Of a stretch of 64,000 bases of DNA, positions 24,394-35,000 are shown piece by piece. How positions within the stretch are numbered: position 1 is the stretch's first letter; each line of letters begins with the position of its first letter. A program made the translations under genes and the position numbers. Under the pieces are notes generated by a model that searched no databases, was not told the origin of the DNA, and was given only the letters and a program-made list of their open reading frames with translations. Source of the stretch: Phoronis australis (taxonomy: Eukaryota; Phoronida; Phoronidae); the NCBI GenBank assembly GCA_002633005.1, contig NMRA01000305.1, forward strand, positions 62,001 through 126,000. Reading direction: 5' to 3'.

Positions 24394-25410
24394 ATTCATT
24401 TTCTTCATCTTAACAAAAAATCGTGTGGTGAACTAAACATTCTCTGAATGGTTGCTATATATTGTAAATGCGTTTTCTAAGTCCGGCGCTCTCAATACCT
24501 TTATAAAACTATTTCAGTGATCTCATCTCATCGGACGACCACACCACTTCCCTCGTTCCACTCAGTTTCCAAAAGTCCTTTAACTGTTTATGGTTGCGTT
24601 TTTCTGATTGCAGGAACTGTTTAGCTAGTCTGGACCTGGGTCCCTCCAAGCCTGTTGCTTCCGTTGACTTGTTTTGGCGTCACTTTTCTTGTTCTTCACC
24701 TATGACATCATTTTTTTCTGCAGTCAATTCTGTGAGGAAACCTTTTCCTCGAGAGAAAGATGCTCTGACCTTTTTCTACTCATTTTATTGATGACGGAGC
24801 TACCAGGAGAATACGCCTGCACTGATTCTACCTGCAACTGTGTACTGTCTTTGAAACCCACGTGATCACAGTTCCATTGAAGCACTTCAATATTTCTTTT
24901 GTTGGCCTGGGTTAAAGGAGAATGCCACCCAAAAAACAACCTATTTTGTATCAATTTAGATCGAGTAATTCTACTCGATAACGAGACGTTCGGTTGCGTT
25001 ACCTGACACCTGATGGCAGACGGAGGTGTTGAAATTATCCAATGACGTCAGTGGTTTCACACGCAGTCTGTTCAGCAGTTCACAACCCGGGTTACTGGTG
25101 TAAGCTCATGGGTTGAATTCATCGTTTAACACCAATGAATCATCAAACTTCGATGTAAAACTCTTAAAAATACATCGAGTTCTTATAAAAACGTGTTGTT
25201 TTATTTCGCTGTTGCGGATTTATTGGTATTTGGACACACTACAGCCTACAAAATTCGGCAGGCCAATTTACCAAGGTCCGGAACAGGAGTTTGGGGTCTG
25301 CTCGGAGATAAATTCGAAGTATTCTTCCGTGAAATACAGACAGGAGAACCTAGATCTGTGTGGTTTAGACTTGTGAATTTTTTAGTTCTGAACACACAAA
25401 ACGCTTGTCA

Positions 25411-25533
25411 GTTATCCCGGCCAGTGGTTCGGAACTCGATCAGGCCCGTCACGTCGCGGCCGGACTGACTCGTTATCCCGGCCAGTGGCTCGGAACCCGA
25501 TCAGGCCCGTCACGGCCGCCGGGACTGGCACGA
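25411..25533. repeat. 61 bp GC-rich tandem pair
   Basis: GTTATCCCGGCCAGTGG starts at 25411 and again at 25472. Both units continue through CGATCAGGCCCGTCACG. GC content is far above the surrounding sequence. It lies in the unique middle of TIR element 1. Confidence 0.85.
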
Positions 25534-26051
25534 ACATAACTGAACCAGCTTGAGTTGGAAACTAAACCTCCAGTCGCGAAAAGACTATAATAATGACCCA
25601 AAGAAATAATGTACACGTAATTATTTATGTGAACTAGCCACGAAACTGAAAATCCACTTGCTTGTCGGGGGCCGCGCCGAAGTCTGGTTCCCCTTCCACA
25701 GACACAGGTTGTACCGTGAGAAACAATTATTTGAATAATGTATTTGTATTTCTAAATAAAGGTTCCCCTAACATGTGACCACAGCATATAAAATAGAGTA
25801 ATTGTTTCACAAGAGCTTTCTGTCAGCAAACACTGAATTAGCATGCGCTCACACGGCCTCGGTGCCCGGTCAGTTACCTTTATTGCATCTATGGAAAACC
25901 GGTAACGCAGTGGTTTATTCATTGCTGGCTTCTCAAAACATTTGCACTCACGAATACTCCAAAGGTATTACAAATTGTTTCTAATGAGACAGACTTTGTT
26001 TCAGTTTGATATAAACATTGTTATGGTGAGAATAATGCATTTTGAAACTGA

Positions 26052-26240
26052 ACGCAGAATAATAAACGTCAACATAGCAACTCGCAATCTCGACTTAAGG
26101 ATCAGAACTCATCCGACGATGACTTCACTGGTGGATCGTTAGGTTTCAAAGGCTATCAGTTCGATCCGGAATACGCTGATCACGAAATACTAGATTGGCG
26201 CCGTGAACATGCACAGGCAACGGAACTGACGTATGGATAG
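26052..26240 (+). pseudogene. Acidic coding relic inside TIR element 1
   Basis: A plus-strand open stretch reads a Ser/Asp-rich patch (SSDDDFTGG) followed by GYQFDPEYADHEILDWRRE, ending at a TAG (26238-26240). There is no ATG in frame. From memory the YQF.PEY pattern resembles the acidic segment before P2RX7-like domains of invertebrate proteins; this is a weak analogy. The copy at 27525-27713 differs by A to S after PEY. The matching stretches in the left halves of elements 2 and 3 (about 26940-27060 and 28440-28560) are broken by indels and stops. Confidence 0.4.
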
Positions 26241-26262
26241 TTCTTTGAAAAGCCGGCATTCG

Positions 26263-26481
26263 TCACGTATGGTCAGAAAAATCACTGTCTACGAAATGCC
26301 GGCCACAGACACGGAGATGTTTCACGGCCTCATACTTGCTATTTACAGCGTACATTTCATTCTTCATTACCGCGAGCCACTTTCTAAGCATTTCGGGCTC
26401 TCGAGGAAGTCGAAAAAACGATATACCTGCTTTCCTCGCAGCTTCATAGTTCGTACACGCGGGAACAATGCACCACAACAT
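26263..26481 (-). pseudogene. THAP zinc-finger coding segment, copy 1
   Basis: The 72-residue minus-strand frame contains a full THAP C2CH signature: C4, C9, C59 and H62, with FFRLP after the second cysteine and a conserved KW. This is a DNA-binding zinc finger typical of P-element-like and Kolobok transposases and of proteins derived from them. The frame stops after the finger, and the usual AVPTF box is missing, so it is a fragment: either an exon 1 relic or a truncated gene. It is tail to tail with the plus-strand relic at 26052-26240, only about 22 bases apart. Confidence 0.7.
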
Positions 26482-27101
26482 AGCGACATTAACTCTGCAG
26501 ATGAACCACTGACGTCGCTGCGTCGTTTCTCACCTTCCTCACAGGTTAACGCGACACCTCTCGGTAAGGTAAGGTCGACTGTATGCGAGGCGATGTGGAT
26601 ATAGACCGATTAAGACGGTAAAAATGACTAATTAAATCGGGTGGCATGCTCCTTTAAAGGAGCATGCCACCCAAAAGACAACCTAATTTGAATCAATTTA
26701 GATCGAGTAGTTTTACTCCATAACGACACCTGACGGCAGACGAAGGTGTTGAAATGATCCAATGACGTCATTGGTTTCACACGCAGTATGTTCAGCAGTT
26801 CACAACACGGGCTACTGGTGTCAGCTTTTCGCTTGAAGTCATCGTTTAACACCAATAAATCACCAACTTCTATGTAAAACCCTTAAAAATACACCGAGAA
26901 TAATTCATTTTGAAACAGAACGCTCAGTAATAAACGTCAACATGGCAACTCGCAATTCCGACTTAGGACGAGCTAGAGCTAATCAGTCCCGACTTCGCAG
27001 GTGGATCGTTAAGTTTCACAGGCTATCAATTCGAACAATACTGTGATTAAGGAATAATAGAGAGGCGCCGTCAACAAGCTCATACAACGGAACGTATGGA
27101 G

Positions 27102-27344
27102 TTATTTGGTAAGCGTGCATTCGTCAGGCACTGTCCACGTCTGCAGGCCACAGACACGGAGATGTTTTACGGCCTCATACTTGCTACTTACAGCGTAAAT
27201 TTCATTCTTCACTACCATGAGCCACTTCTTAAGCTTTTCAGACTCTTGAGGAAGTAAAAAAACGATATACCCGCTTTCCTCGCAGCTGCTTAGTTCGGAC
27301 AAGCGGGAACGATGCACCGCAACATAGCGGCATTCACTCTGCAT
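27102..27344 (-). pseudogene. Decayed THAP segment, copy 2
   Basis: The frame preserves KKWLMVVKNEIYAVSSKYEA and VKHLRVCGL, clearly related to the THAP copy at 26263-26481. The first cysteine pair region has degenerated and the terminal CxxH is broken. It lies in the left half of TIR element 2. Confidence 0.6.
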
Positions 27345-27434
27345 ATTGTAACGGGAATCGGTGGAGCGACCAGCACCGATCTACTTAGTTTCTAAAATGT
27401 CGACTGTTCGTAGCCGATAAAAATATTTGCAGCG

Positions 27435-27435
27435 N
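27435..27435. other. Single ambiguous base at a duplication border
   Basis: An isolated N lies exactly between duplication units A (25964-27434) and B (27436-28936), which suggests a scaffold or haplotype join. Confidence 0.9.
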
Positions 27436-27524
27436 GGCATTACAAATTGTTTCTAATGAGACAGACTTTGTTTCAGTTTGATATAAACATTGGTTAGGGT
27501 GAGAATAATTCATTTTGAAACTGA

Positions 27525-27713
27525 ACGCAGAATAATAAACGTCAACATAGCAACTCGCAATCTCGACTTAAGGATCAGAGCTCATCCGACGATGACTTCA
27601 CTGGTGGATCGTTAGGTTTCAAAGGCTATCAGTTCGATCCGGAATACTCTGATCACGAAATACTAGATTGGCGCCGTGAACATGCACAGGCAACGGAACT
27701 GACGTATGGATAG
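27525..27713 (+). pseudogene. Acidic coding relic, duplicate copy
   Basis: Duplicate of 26052-26240, still open and ending at a TAG (27711-27713). It carries the same Ser/Asp patch and a YQFDPEYSDHEIL reading. Confidence 0.4.
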
Positions 27714-27754
27714 TTCTTTGAAAAGCCGGCATTCGTCACGTATGGTCAGAAAAA

Positions 27755-27958
27755 TCACTGTCTACGAAATGCCGACCACATGCAGACACGGAGATGTTTC
27801 ACGGCCTCATACTTGCTATTTACAGCGTACATTTCATTCTTCATTACCACGAGCCACTTTCTAAGCATTTCGGGCTCTCGAGGAAGTCGAAAAAACGACA
27901 TACCTGCTTTCCTCGCAGCTTCATAGTTCGTACAAGCGGGAACAATGCACCACAACAT
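27755..27958 (-). pseudogene. THAP zinc-finger coding segment, copy 3
   Basis: Near-identical to the copy at 26263-26481, with CIVPAC, FFRLP and KHLRVC intact. After the third cysteine the frame differs because of a small insertion (CATG near 27778), which removes the CxxH histidine. A truncated finger. Confidence 0.65.
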
Positions 27959-28134
27959 AGCGGTATTAACTCTGCAGATGAACCACTGACGTCGCTGCGT
28001 CGTTTCTCACCTTCCTCACAGGTTAACGAGACACCTCTCGGTAAGGTAAGGTCGACTGTATGCGAAGCGATGTGGATATATACCGATTAATACGGTAAAA
28101 ATGACTAATTAAATCGGGTGGCATTCTCCTTTAA

Positions 28135-29643
28135 AGGAGCATGCCACCCAAAAAACAACCTAATTTGAATCAATTTAGATCGAGTAGTTTTACTCCATAA
28201 CGACACGCACGGTTGCGTTACCTGACACGTGACGGCAGACGGAGGTGTTGAAATGATCCAATGACGTCATTGGTTTCACACGCAGTCTGTTCAGCAGTTC
28301 ACAACACGGGCTACTGGTGTCAGCTTTTCGCTTGAAGTCATCGTTTAACACCAATAAATCACCAACTTCGATGTAAAACCCTTAAAAATACACCGAGAAT
28401 AATTCATTTTGAAACAGAACGCTCAGTAATAAACGTCAACATGGCAACTCGCAATTCCGACTTAGGACGAGCTAGAGCTAATCAGTCCCGACTTCGCAGG
28501 TGGATCGTTAAGTTTCACAGGCTATCAATTCGAACATGAATACTGTGATTAAGAAATAATAGAGAGGCGCCGTCGACAAGCTCATACAACGGAACGTATG
28601 GAGTTATTTGGTAAGCCGGCATTCGTCAGGCACTGTCCACGTCTATAGGCCACAGACACGGAGATGTTTTACGGCCTCATACTTGCTACTTACAGCGTAA
28701 ATTTCATTCTTCACTACCATGAGCCACTTCTTAAGCTTTTCGGACTCTCGAGGAAGTAAAAAAACGATATACCCGCTTTCCTCGCAGCTGCTTAGTTCGG
28801 ACAAGCGGGAACGATGCACCGCAACATAGCGGCATTCACTCTGCATATTGTAACGGGAATCGGTGGAGCGACCAGCACCGATCTACTTAGTTTCTAAAAT
28901 GTCGACTGTTCGTAGCCGATAAAAATATTTGCAGCGTTGTGTACTTTTTCACTCGTTCGAATCGCATACGAGAGAACCACGGTGACAACTTATAGAGAGT
29001 GAAACATGAGAGAAGATAAATATACTGAATTTTATTATGCAATATATATGAAACACAAATCTACAAACTTACAACTCATCGCTAACTTCCGTCGACTTCG
29101 CAGCTTTAACTTTTAACCCAAAGAATTTATAAACAAGAAGAATTCGTTAAAAACGCAAGTCCAAATTTGAAAGGCCCAAACAGTTAGTTTGCTTGGCTGA
29201 GATTCCTTGCGGATAGAGTCGAGACCCGGCAGAAACCGAAGTTTTAGCGTGAGGGGCCATTTTTATAGGCTTATTCGCACCGCGAATGTTCCAAATTACG
29301 CTAAAATAGGGATCTCAAGTTAAATGTAAAACCAATCAAAACAGAACTAAAAATTTCGTCATCGGAAGTCCCATATACGGAATTGACCAACTTACACCCC
29401 TTTAAAATATAACACACTCTAGCTTCTGGAACTAAACTGACGACTCGTCCTCACTCACGACTCCATCAATAGACGGCGCTACCGTCACAATATGAACCAC
29501 TGACGTCGCTAGCGTTGTTTCTCACCTTCCTCACAGGTTAACGCGACACCTCTTGGCAAGGTAAGGTCGACCGTATGCGAGGCGATGTGGATAGACTGAT
29601 TAAGACGGCAAAAAAGACTAATTAAATCGGATAGCATTCTCCT
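28135..29643 (-). mobile_element. TTAA-flanked TIR element 3, Kolobok-like
   Basis: It starts AGGAGCATGCCACCC after the shared TTAA (28131-28134) and ends ATAGCATTCTCCT before TTAA (29644-29647). The left ~800 bp matches element 2. The middle (28937 to about 29485) is unique. The last ~155 bp match the ends of elements 1 and 2, including CTTCCTCACAGGTTAACG. The right TIR has one or two changes (GATAGCATT instead of GGTGGCATT). Confidence 0.75.
28643..28846 (-). pseudogene. Decayed THAP segment, copy 4
   Basis: Near-identical to copy 2 (27102-27344), with the same KKWLMVV and KHLRVCGL stretches and the same loss of the N-terminal cysteines. It lies in the left half of TIR element 3. Confidence 0.6.
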
Positions 29644-30174
29644 TTAACGTTTTCGTTTTAAAAAACTATTAATTTTGTTTGGATTAAAAAATGCGCCTCT
29701 GCAACGATTTCACTGGTTTTTAGGCAACCACCAAGTGAATACACATATCCACATAGAGCCTCTGTTTTGTGGTGATTTATTTGCAGTGTGTGATCAGATC
29801 TCGCGAGTTTTGGACAATAATAATTGCAAAGATTGATATTTTTTCATTTTTGACAGTCTTTAGTAGTCTTACAAAGGTCCACCCTGTCCCAAAATTTCCT
29901 TGAATTTATCCATGTTAGAGAACTTTAAAATGATGAAAATTTTAATTGGGGCAAGTTATCTTGTACAAAAAAGTCAAGTTTCACTTGTCTGCTATGTTGC
30001 ATCATAAAAAGGTGCGATTTTACTGCAATTCTCTAGCTATAGCAGGGCCATCACGAAACGCTTGTGCCTTTTCTACTAGTGAATAATCCCCACATTAGGA
30101 CATTTTTTGTGATGTTTTAGCTGAGGTTTTCTGTCAGGGAGCCACCGAAACCCACCACATTGAGCAGACGATAA

Positions 30175-30291
30175 TGGAAGGTCGTGACACTGAAAAAGGC
30201 CATGAGTGTATTGAGTGAACAGAGGCAAGAATCACTGTCTAATGTCAACAGCAGGCTTGATGACACAGTTAATTCAACAAAGGACTTCCTG
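30175..30291 (+). CDS. Exon-like coiled-coil segment, isolated
   Basis: The frame reads WKVVTLKKAMSVLSEQRQ and goes on SLSNVNSRLDDTVNSTKDFL, then meets a donor (CTG then gtaggt). The heptad-like spacing of leucine and valine suggests a coiled coil. A stop (TAA, 30172-30174) is immediately upstream, and no good pyrimidine-rich acceptor is placed to skip it, so this is more likely a relic than a working exon. The family is not recognised. Confidence 0.3.
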
Positions 30292-30428
30292 GTAGGTGGT
30301 ACCATCTTTGGTCAACTATCAGAAGTGAAGTCAACATTTACCATTTAAAGTCAATTTATAAAACACTAAACATGTCACAGGCTCCTTTCACACACTAAAT
30401 TATTAAATGCCACATTCATGTGGCTGTG

Positions 30429-30517
30429 ATTTATTTATTTATTATTTATTTATTATTGTGATATTTAAAATGAGGGTGGCCTCTTCAGTGATAGCACTGC
30501 TTTCCAAGAGGGCCCTC
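30429..30517 (-). repeat. LINE-type 3' tail, copy 1
   Basis: On the minus strand this reads GAGGGCCCTCTTGGAAAGCA and continues to CCACCCTCATTTTAAATATC, ending in an AATAAATA microsatellite. It is the inverted counterpart of 54682-54769. A shared body ending in a variable simple-repeat tail is typical of 5'-truncated non-LTR retrotransposons. Confidence 0.7.
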
Positions 30518-30769
30518 ACGAAATGTAGCCGTTAACACACAGAATTCAAAAGCCAAATTGTGCACAACAGTTTTGAAGATCCCTTTATTTGTGTGGAGTC
30601 ATTTTTCCGAGAAACGCTGTGGATCATCCGATGATAGCCCAATGACCGCTTTTACAGACCAAAACAAATTATTAATGGACCCTATATGAACCATTTACTG
30701 AACCCAAATTTATAGAAGTGTAAGGCAAACACTGTTTCCCATGAAAACCTGGTGCAGTTTTCAAAGGGG

Positions 30770-31070
30770 ACCAGATTCACAGCTTGTTTTAACAGTGCTA
30801 CTAACAGGGCTGATTTCAACAGGAGCATACACAGTACTACTTTGAACTGTACCGCACACAACATTGAGTTCACACTGTTATGTGTGGTACTGTTCAAAAC
30901 TGCTTCGTGAACAGAACAAGTATGAACACAACTAATTTTGAACAATACCATATACATAACGTATTTGAACAGTACTGATTTGAACACCATCATAATGTAC
31001 ACTACTGATTTGAACAGCACTACACAGAGCACTGATTTAGACAAAATAACATGTAAAGAATTAATTTGAG
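30770..31070. repeat. Degenerate minisatellite, ~30 bp period
   Basis: Repeated 'tttgaaca(g)...ctactgatttgaaca' blocks cover this region. The minus-strand open frame across it (LFKS-type repeats) is explained by the repeat and is not taken as a gene. Confidence 0.55.
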
Positions 31071-31649
31071 CCGCACAACTACCAGTTAAACTTTACAAGG
31101 TTTTGTCTTTTTTTCAAACCAATAATTTACAAGAGTCAATAAAATCAAGGTAATTTTAGAGCCATTGTAGACTAGTCATTCCAGATGTTCTCATCACTAG
31201 GTGAACATTACAACCTTGGTAATCCAGTAACATAATTAGAGGCAGTGACTTAGTCAACAAACTGGCCAATAGATTGCCTACCGTTGCAGTCTTTGAGACA
31301 ACAGGAATTATTTAAAATGTTGATCATGCTCATTGCTGTGTTCATGGCCTTTACATTTCAGGCATGAATGAGAGGTGAGGGCTGAAGACCAAGTAATTCT
31401 TCTTTTGCTATTTTAAAAATTTCAATCCACTTCAGATATTGTCGACTTATCATGCAGTCTGTAACACACTACGAAAACAATTGCGTAGGCATGTCTGTCT
31501 TAAGTAATGTATACGTGTCATCTGATATGCCATACACCGAATGTGACAAGACAACTCAGCAACTCTTCCTGAGATAATCATTTTCAACGTCGTTGTTAAA
31601 TTGGCTACAAACCAACCATCTGTCACAAAAACAGCTATAAAGTGAGAAC

Positions 31650-31920
31650 GCTTGCAATGAAATTGGTCACAAATTGTCTCTCAGCCAAAATGAAAGTGAC
31701 TTCTGGGCGTACAAATAACTCGACAGTTTACTGCTGCTCAAGACCAGTGTCTAAACGTTGATTTGATACGCGCGTCACTTTACGCGCAGAGCATGGTCTC
31801 TGGCAATAACACACTGTCTGTTCTTTGCAAGGTCTTATATCACTTCTCATCTGTGTAAGAAGCAAGTTGAGACAATTTTTACAACCGTAATTCGTCAAAA
31901 TAAAAACTGAATTTCTTTGA
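31650..31920 (+). repeat. Diverged dispersed repeat, copy 2 of 3
   Basis: Shares 'aaattg(g)tc.caaatt', 'gtgacttctgggc', 'gtcactttac/atcg', 'tggtctctggcaataaca' and 'gttctttgcaag' blocks with 58600-58820. Confidence 0.5.
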
Positions 31921-32062
31921 CGGAATACAGGATTCTGCCAGTTATTGCGCGGGTCGCCAATTTCACACCGGAAAACCCCAACTAGGCTTTTTCAAGGTGT
32001 TTCTTTTCGGGACAGCATATCAATCTCTGACATCGTCTCCAGTGACAGGGATGAGTAAGCCC

Positions 32063-35000
32063 TCAGTAGTTCTTCTTGAGCTGTTCATTTTCAAACCTCA
32101 GTCGTTCAACCTCAGCCACTAGCTGCTCGTTAACTGAATAGTGCTGAATCAGCTTCTTCATCTCTTCCTGCAAAATGACATGTCACGAGAAATTTAAAAA
32201 AAGACCCTCTTGTGAGACGTCATGCTCACTTGGGCCAGGTGGAAACACCAGTTACTGTGGTATGAGTGGATGGCATTGTTCCAGCTGGCCCAGGATGAGG
32301 TGCTGGTTTATCACAGGTTTCTGCGAATTGAGTGGACGGCGGTGTTTCTACTAGCCCAAGGCGAGGTTCTGGTCTCCCACAGGTTTCTGCAGTGTGAGTG
32401 GATGGCAGTGTTTCATGGCCCAGGATGAGGTCCTGGTCTATTGCATGTTACTACCCATCCACACCTGTGGCTCATTTTGCACATCCGAATTAGTTGGAGT
32501 AATGCAGGTTACGAGCCTTACTCAAGGACAAGACCATAAACCTGAAGCAGTCGGGGATGGAACCTATGAACTGTTGGTTGAGAGTACACCATCACTGCTT
32601 AGTTACAAGTTCGGGATGCCTTACTGTACTCAAGCAGTATCACAAATACAATAAAATACAACACGATACCAAATGTAACATTAAGTTGCTATTCATGAAG
32701 CTAATCGAAGGTCAATCCAAGATGTCGTTGTATATTAACCACTTTGAGGCTCAAAAGCTTCAAGCCACGTTTCAGAAAGATGTCAGTAATAACTACAACT
32801 GATGACTCATCAGTAACCAGCGAACTGTAATACATATACATATGGATGAAAATTTAAGTTTTAAATATCTTGTTACAGACCTATTTGTAATTAGAAAGGC
32901 CAATGCACAGCTAAATTTTCTCCAATGCAGAAATTTGGACAAACCATGCAGCAAAGCTATTTTACTTTTTTTAATATCTCATTGTGAAGTTATTATTGAG
33001 CGAAGTTTAGACAACGTGACTATTATCTTGGGACATCCCATTTCACATAAATGGAAAGTGGCAAATGTTTTGAATTAAATTTTACGACCCTCAGAAAAGC
33101 CAAGATGCGAAATGAGGCAAGTTCTTGTTTTCTATGGTTATGCGGTGGTCAGAATGGAGCTCACATTTGTCTTTTGACTAATAATAAACCACTACTGTAA
33201 CATTCTTACTTTAAAAGTTGTGTCGTTTTCATCCGCCAAACCTGCATTCAAACTAGACTTAAAGCTATAATTCTTTAGAGTGACACTTCTATGAGCTAGA
33301 ACTTAACTAGTTCACATAAAGTTCAACTGAGCAGAGCAAGTTTATTGCACCACATATCGCATAACATTTACGTGGCTCATGTGAGCAACAAATCTGCTTC
33401 TTCCTTAGGGCAAATCTCCAAATTTCTCAAAGATCCTGGAAGGGATTGAGGAGATACTGCTACAGATGCCGGACGTCAGTCAGAAGTGAGGGTAATTTAT
33501 ATTATCACATACCAACGGCAGCTAATCAATTATTAATTATCTTTCTCCCAAATTGAAGAAATTTTCCGGTACACGGTAAGAGATTTAAGCAAAAGATTGT
33601 TCCTTTACCTGATGCGTGTAGAACTGCTTGATCATATCCACGTGTAAGTTGAGAATATCTCGTCGCATCTGGTCACGCACTTCGTCCATGGCGTCCTCTA
33701 TCATGTTCTTGACAAACTCCATGTGGAATGGCTGGGTGGCTGAGGCATCACCTGGCATCCGGATGGCTGAGGCATCCCCCGGAGTCCGTATAGCTGAGGC
33801 GTCCTCCGGAGTCCGACTGGCCCCGGCGCTGGCACCCTCTCCAGCACCAACAAATGCTGTTGAGGATTCTGAAAGAAGAATCCCTTCAGACTAATGTGGT
33901 CAAGGACAAGACAATTAAAACGCAAAAGAAATATTGACAACAACAAATCATTTGAAATTTAATCCCAGACTTAAACCCAAATTTTCAAATCTTTCGATTT
34001 TTCACAGAGACCGCCGTTTTTTCCGCAAACATGAATGAAACTTGCAAATCTTGTTTGGGATTTTCTTTCAAAGCATTTCAGTTCAAACCCAACTCACTGT
34101 CCCTAGCACAGATTGAAAGGTGGCATGTACTGCCTAAGTGATGTCGTACACACGCGTTTTATTTCTTAATTTCATCAAAATGTGACCAAGAGTTTTTGAG
34201 ACATCGAGTGGATTACTGAACGCCGCACAGGATGACAACGGCTTGCATGCAAAAACTGTGGGCACATAAAACTTTTCGCTGAACTTCACCCCCGTTCTCA
34301 CCAACAGGTAGCTGGAATCTTGTCCTTGGCTCAGAGTCACCAATTGATCGCCTGGGAGAGTTTCCATTGACCAGTTCAGTGTCCGACTTAGCAAACCTGC
34401 TTTCAACGGCAGACGAGACAGACCTTGATGGGGATGGAACACTGTTAGCACTATTAGCGACACCTTGCAGGGAAGGAACACTGCCAGCGACACCTGGCGG
34501 GGTAGGAGCACTGCTAGCCACAACTGACGAGGAAGGAACACTGCTAGCGACACCTTGAGATGAACCTATAACACAGGAAATATATACCAATGCAATTACA
34601 CAACAACTTAAGAAAAGTGAGCCAGAAAAACATAGAAAGAGCATTCCATAACATCTTAGTCAATGTAAGATGGCACTAGTCGGATATAACGTGCCCACAT
34701 TTTGAGAACCAGTTTGATGCCCGTTACCCAGTGGAGAAAACTGGTTCTCAAAATTCGGGCATGTTATATCCGACCATTACCATGTAATACTACCCTGGCT
34801 ACGAGTAAACATCGATGGACTTGCTTCACGAAACTTACTAGCTCTTACCTTGGATTGAAAGCCTGCTAACGTGTTAAAATCTTACAAATTTTGGACGTAA
34901 TGTTTTTCCACATTCACGTTCTGCACCATAGCGGCCACTAGATACCATTTTAAACGTTTATGGACATTCACAATAATCTTAGAAGCCCTTGAAAAATGGC

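Larger units (their letters stand above)
23160..24911. other. Non-coding stretch between two transposon blocks
   Basis: No gene was recognised. A segment ending at a consensus donor (24306, AAGAAG then gtaagt) is weakly exon-like but short. It includes a 16 bp tandem repeat and a small hairpin. Confidence 0.5.
24916..26653 (-). mobile_element. TTAA-flanked TIR element 1, Kolobok-like
   Basis: The element starts AGGAGAATGCCACCC after a TTAA (24912-24915) and ends GGGTGGCATGCTCCT before a TTAA (26654-26657). Its left ~270 bp matches the left parts of elements 2 and 3. The middle (about 25200-25960) is unique and includes a GC-rich 61 bp tandem pair. The right part holds a THAP-domain coding relic on the minus strand. 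TTAA target sites plus a THAP finger are the published hallmarks of the Kolobok superfamily; piggyBac also uses TTAA but has no THAP. No transposase catalytic region was found, so the copy is non-autonomous. Confidence 0.75.
25964..27434. repeat. Direct duplication, unit A
   Basis: The segment starts GGTATTACAAATTG and ends TATTTGCAGCG. It is repeated as 27436-28936, which starts GGCATTACAAATTG, with a few percent substitutions and small indels. The unit spans the right half of one TIR element, the TTAA, and the left half of the next, so its borders ignore element boundaries. Confidence 0.85.
26658..28130 (-). mobile_element. TTAA-flanked TIR element 2, Kolobok-like
   Basis: The element runs from AGGAGCATGCCACCC (26658) to GGGTGGCATTCTCCT (28130). 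It shares a single TTAA with element 1 (26654-26657) and another with element 3 (28131-28134). Its left half matches the left half of element 3, and its right half matches the right half of element 1. The two halves meet at a single N (27435). It may therefore be a chimera created by a tandem duplication or by an assembly join rather than a separate insertion. Confidence 0.6.
27436..28936. repeat. Direct duplication, unit B
   Basis: Second copy of 25964-27434. It carries an extra ~18 bp block (GCACGGTTGCGTTACCTG, about 28207-28224) absent from unit A, and scattered substitutions. After 28936 the sequence becomes unique (TTGTGTACTTTTTC). Confidence 0.85.
29648..32062. other. Region 3' of NEDD1: repeats and one exon-like segment
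   Basis: This lies downstream of the NEDD1 stop codon. It holds a coiled-coil exon-like segment (30175-30291, plus), a LINE-type tail (30429-30517), a degenerate minisatellite (30770-31070) and a diverged dispersed repeat (31650-31920). No clear NEDD1 polyadenylation site close to the stop codon was identified. Confidence 0.5.

Noticed and set aside
24912-29647. piggyBac assignment for the TTAA elements
   Set aside because: TTAA fits, but the THAP finger and TIR sequence do not; Kolobok is the better match.
34134-34553. Second minus-strand frame over NEDD1 exon 8
   Set aside because: A shifted-frame reading of the exon 8 minisatellite; the other frame joins its neighbours in phase and encodes NEDD1.
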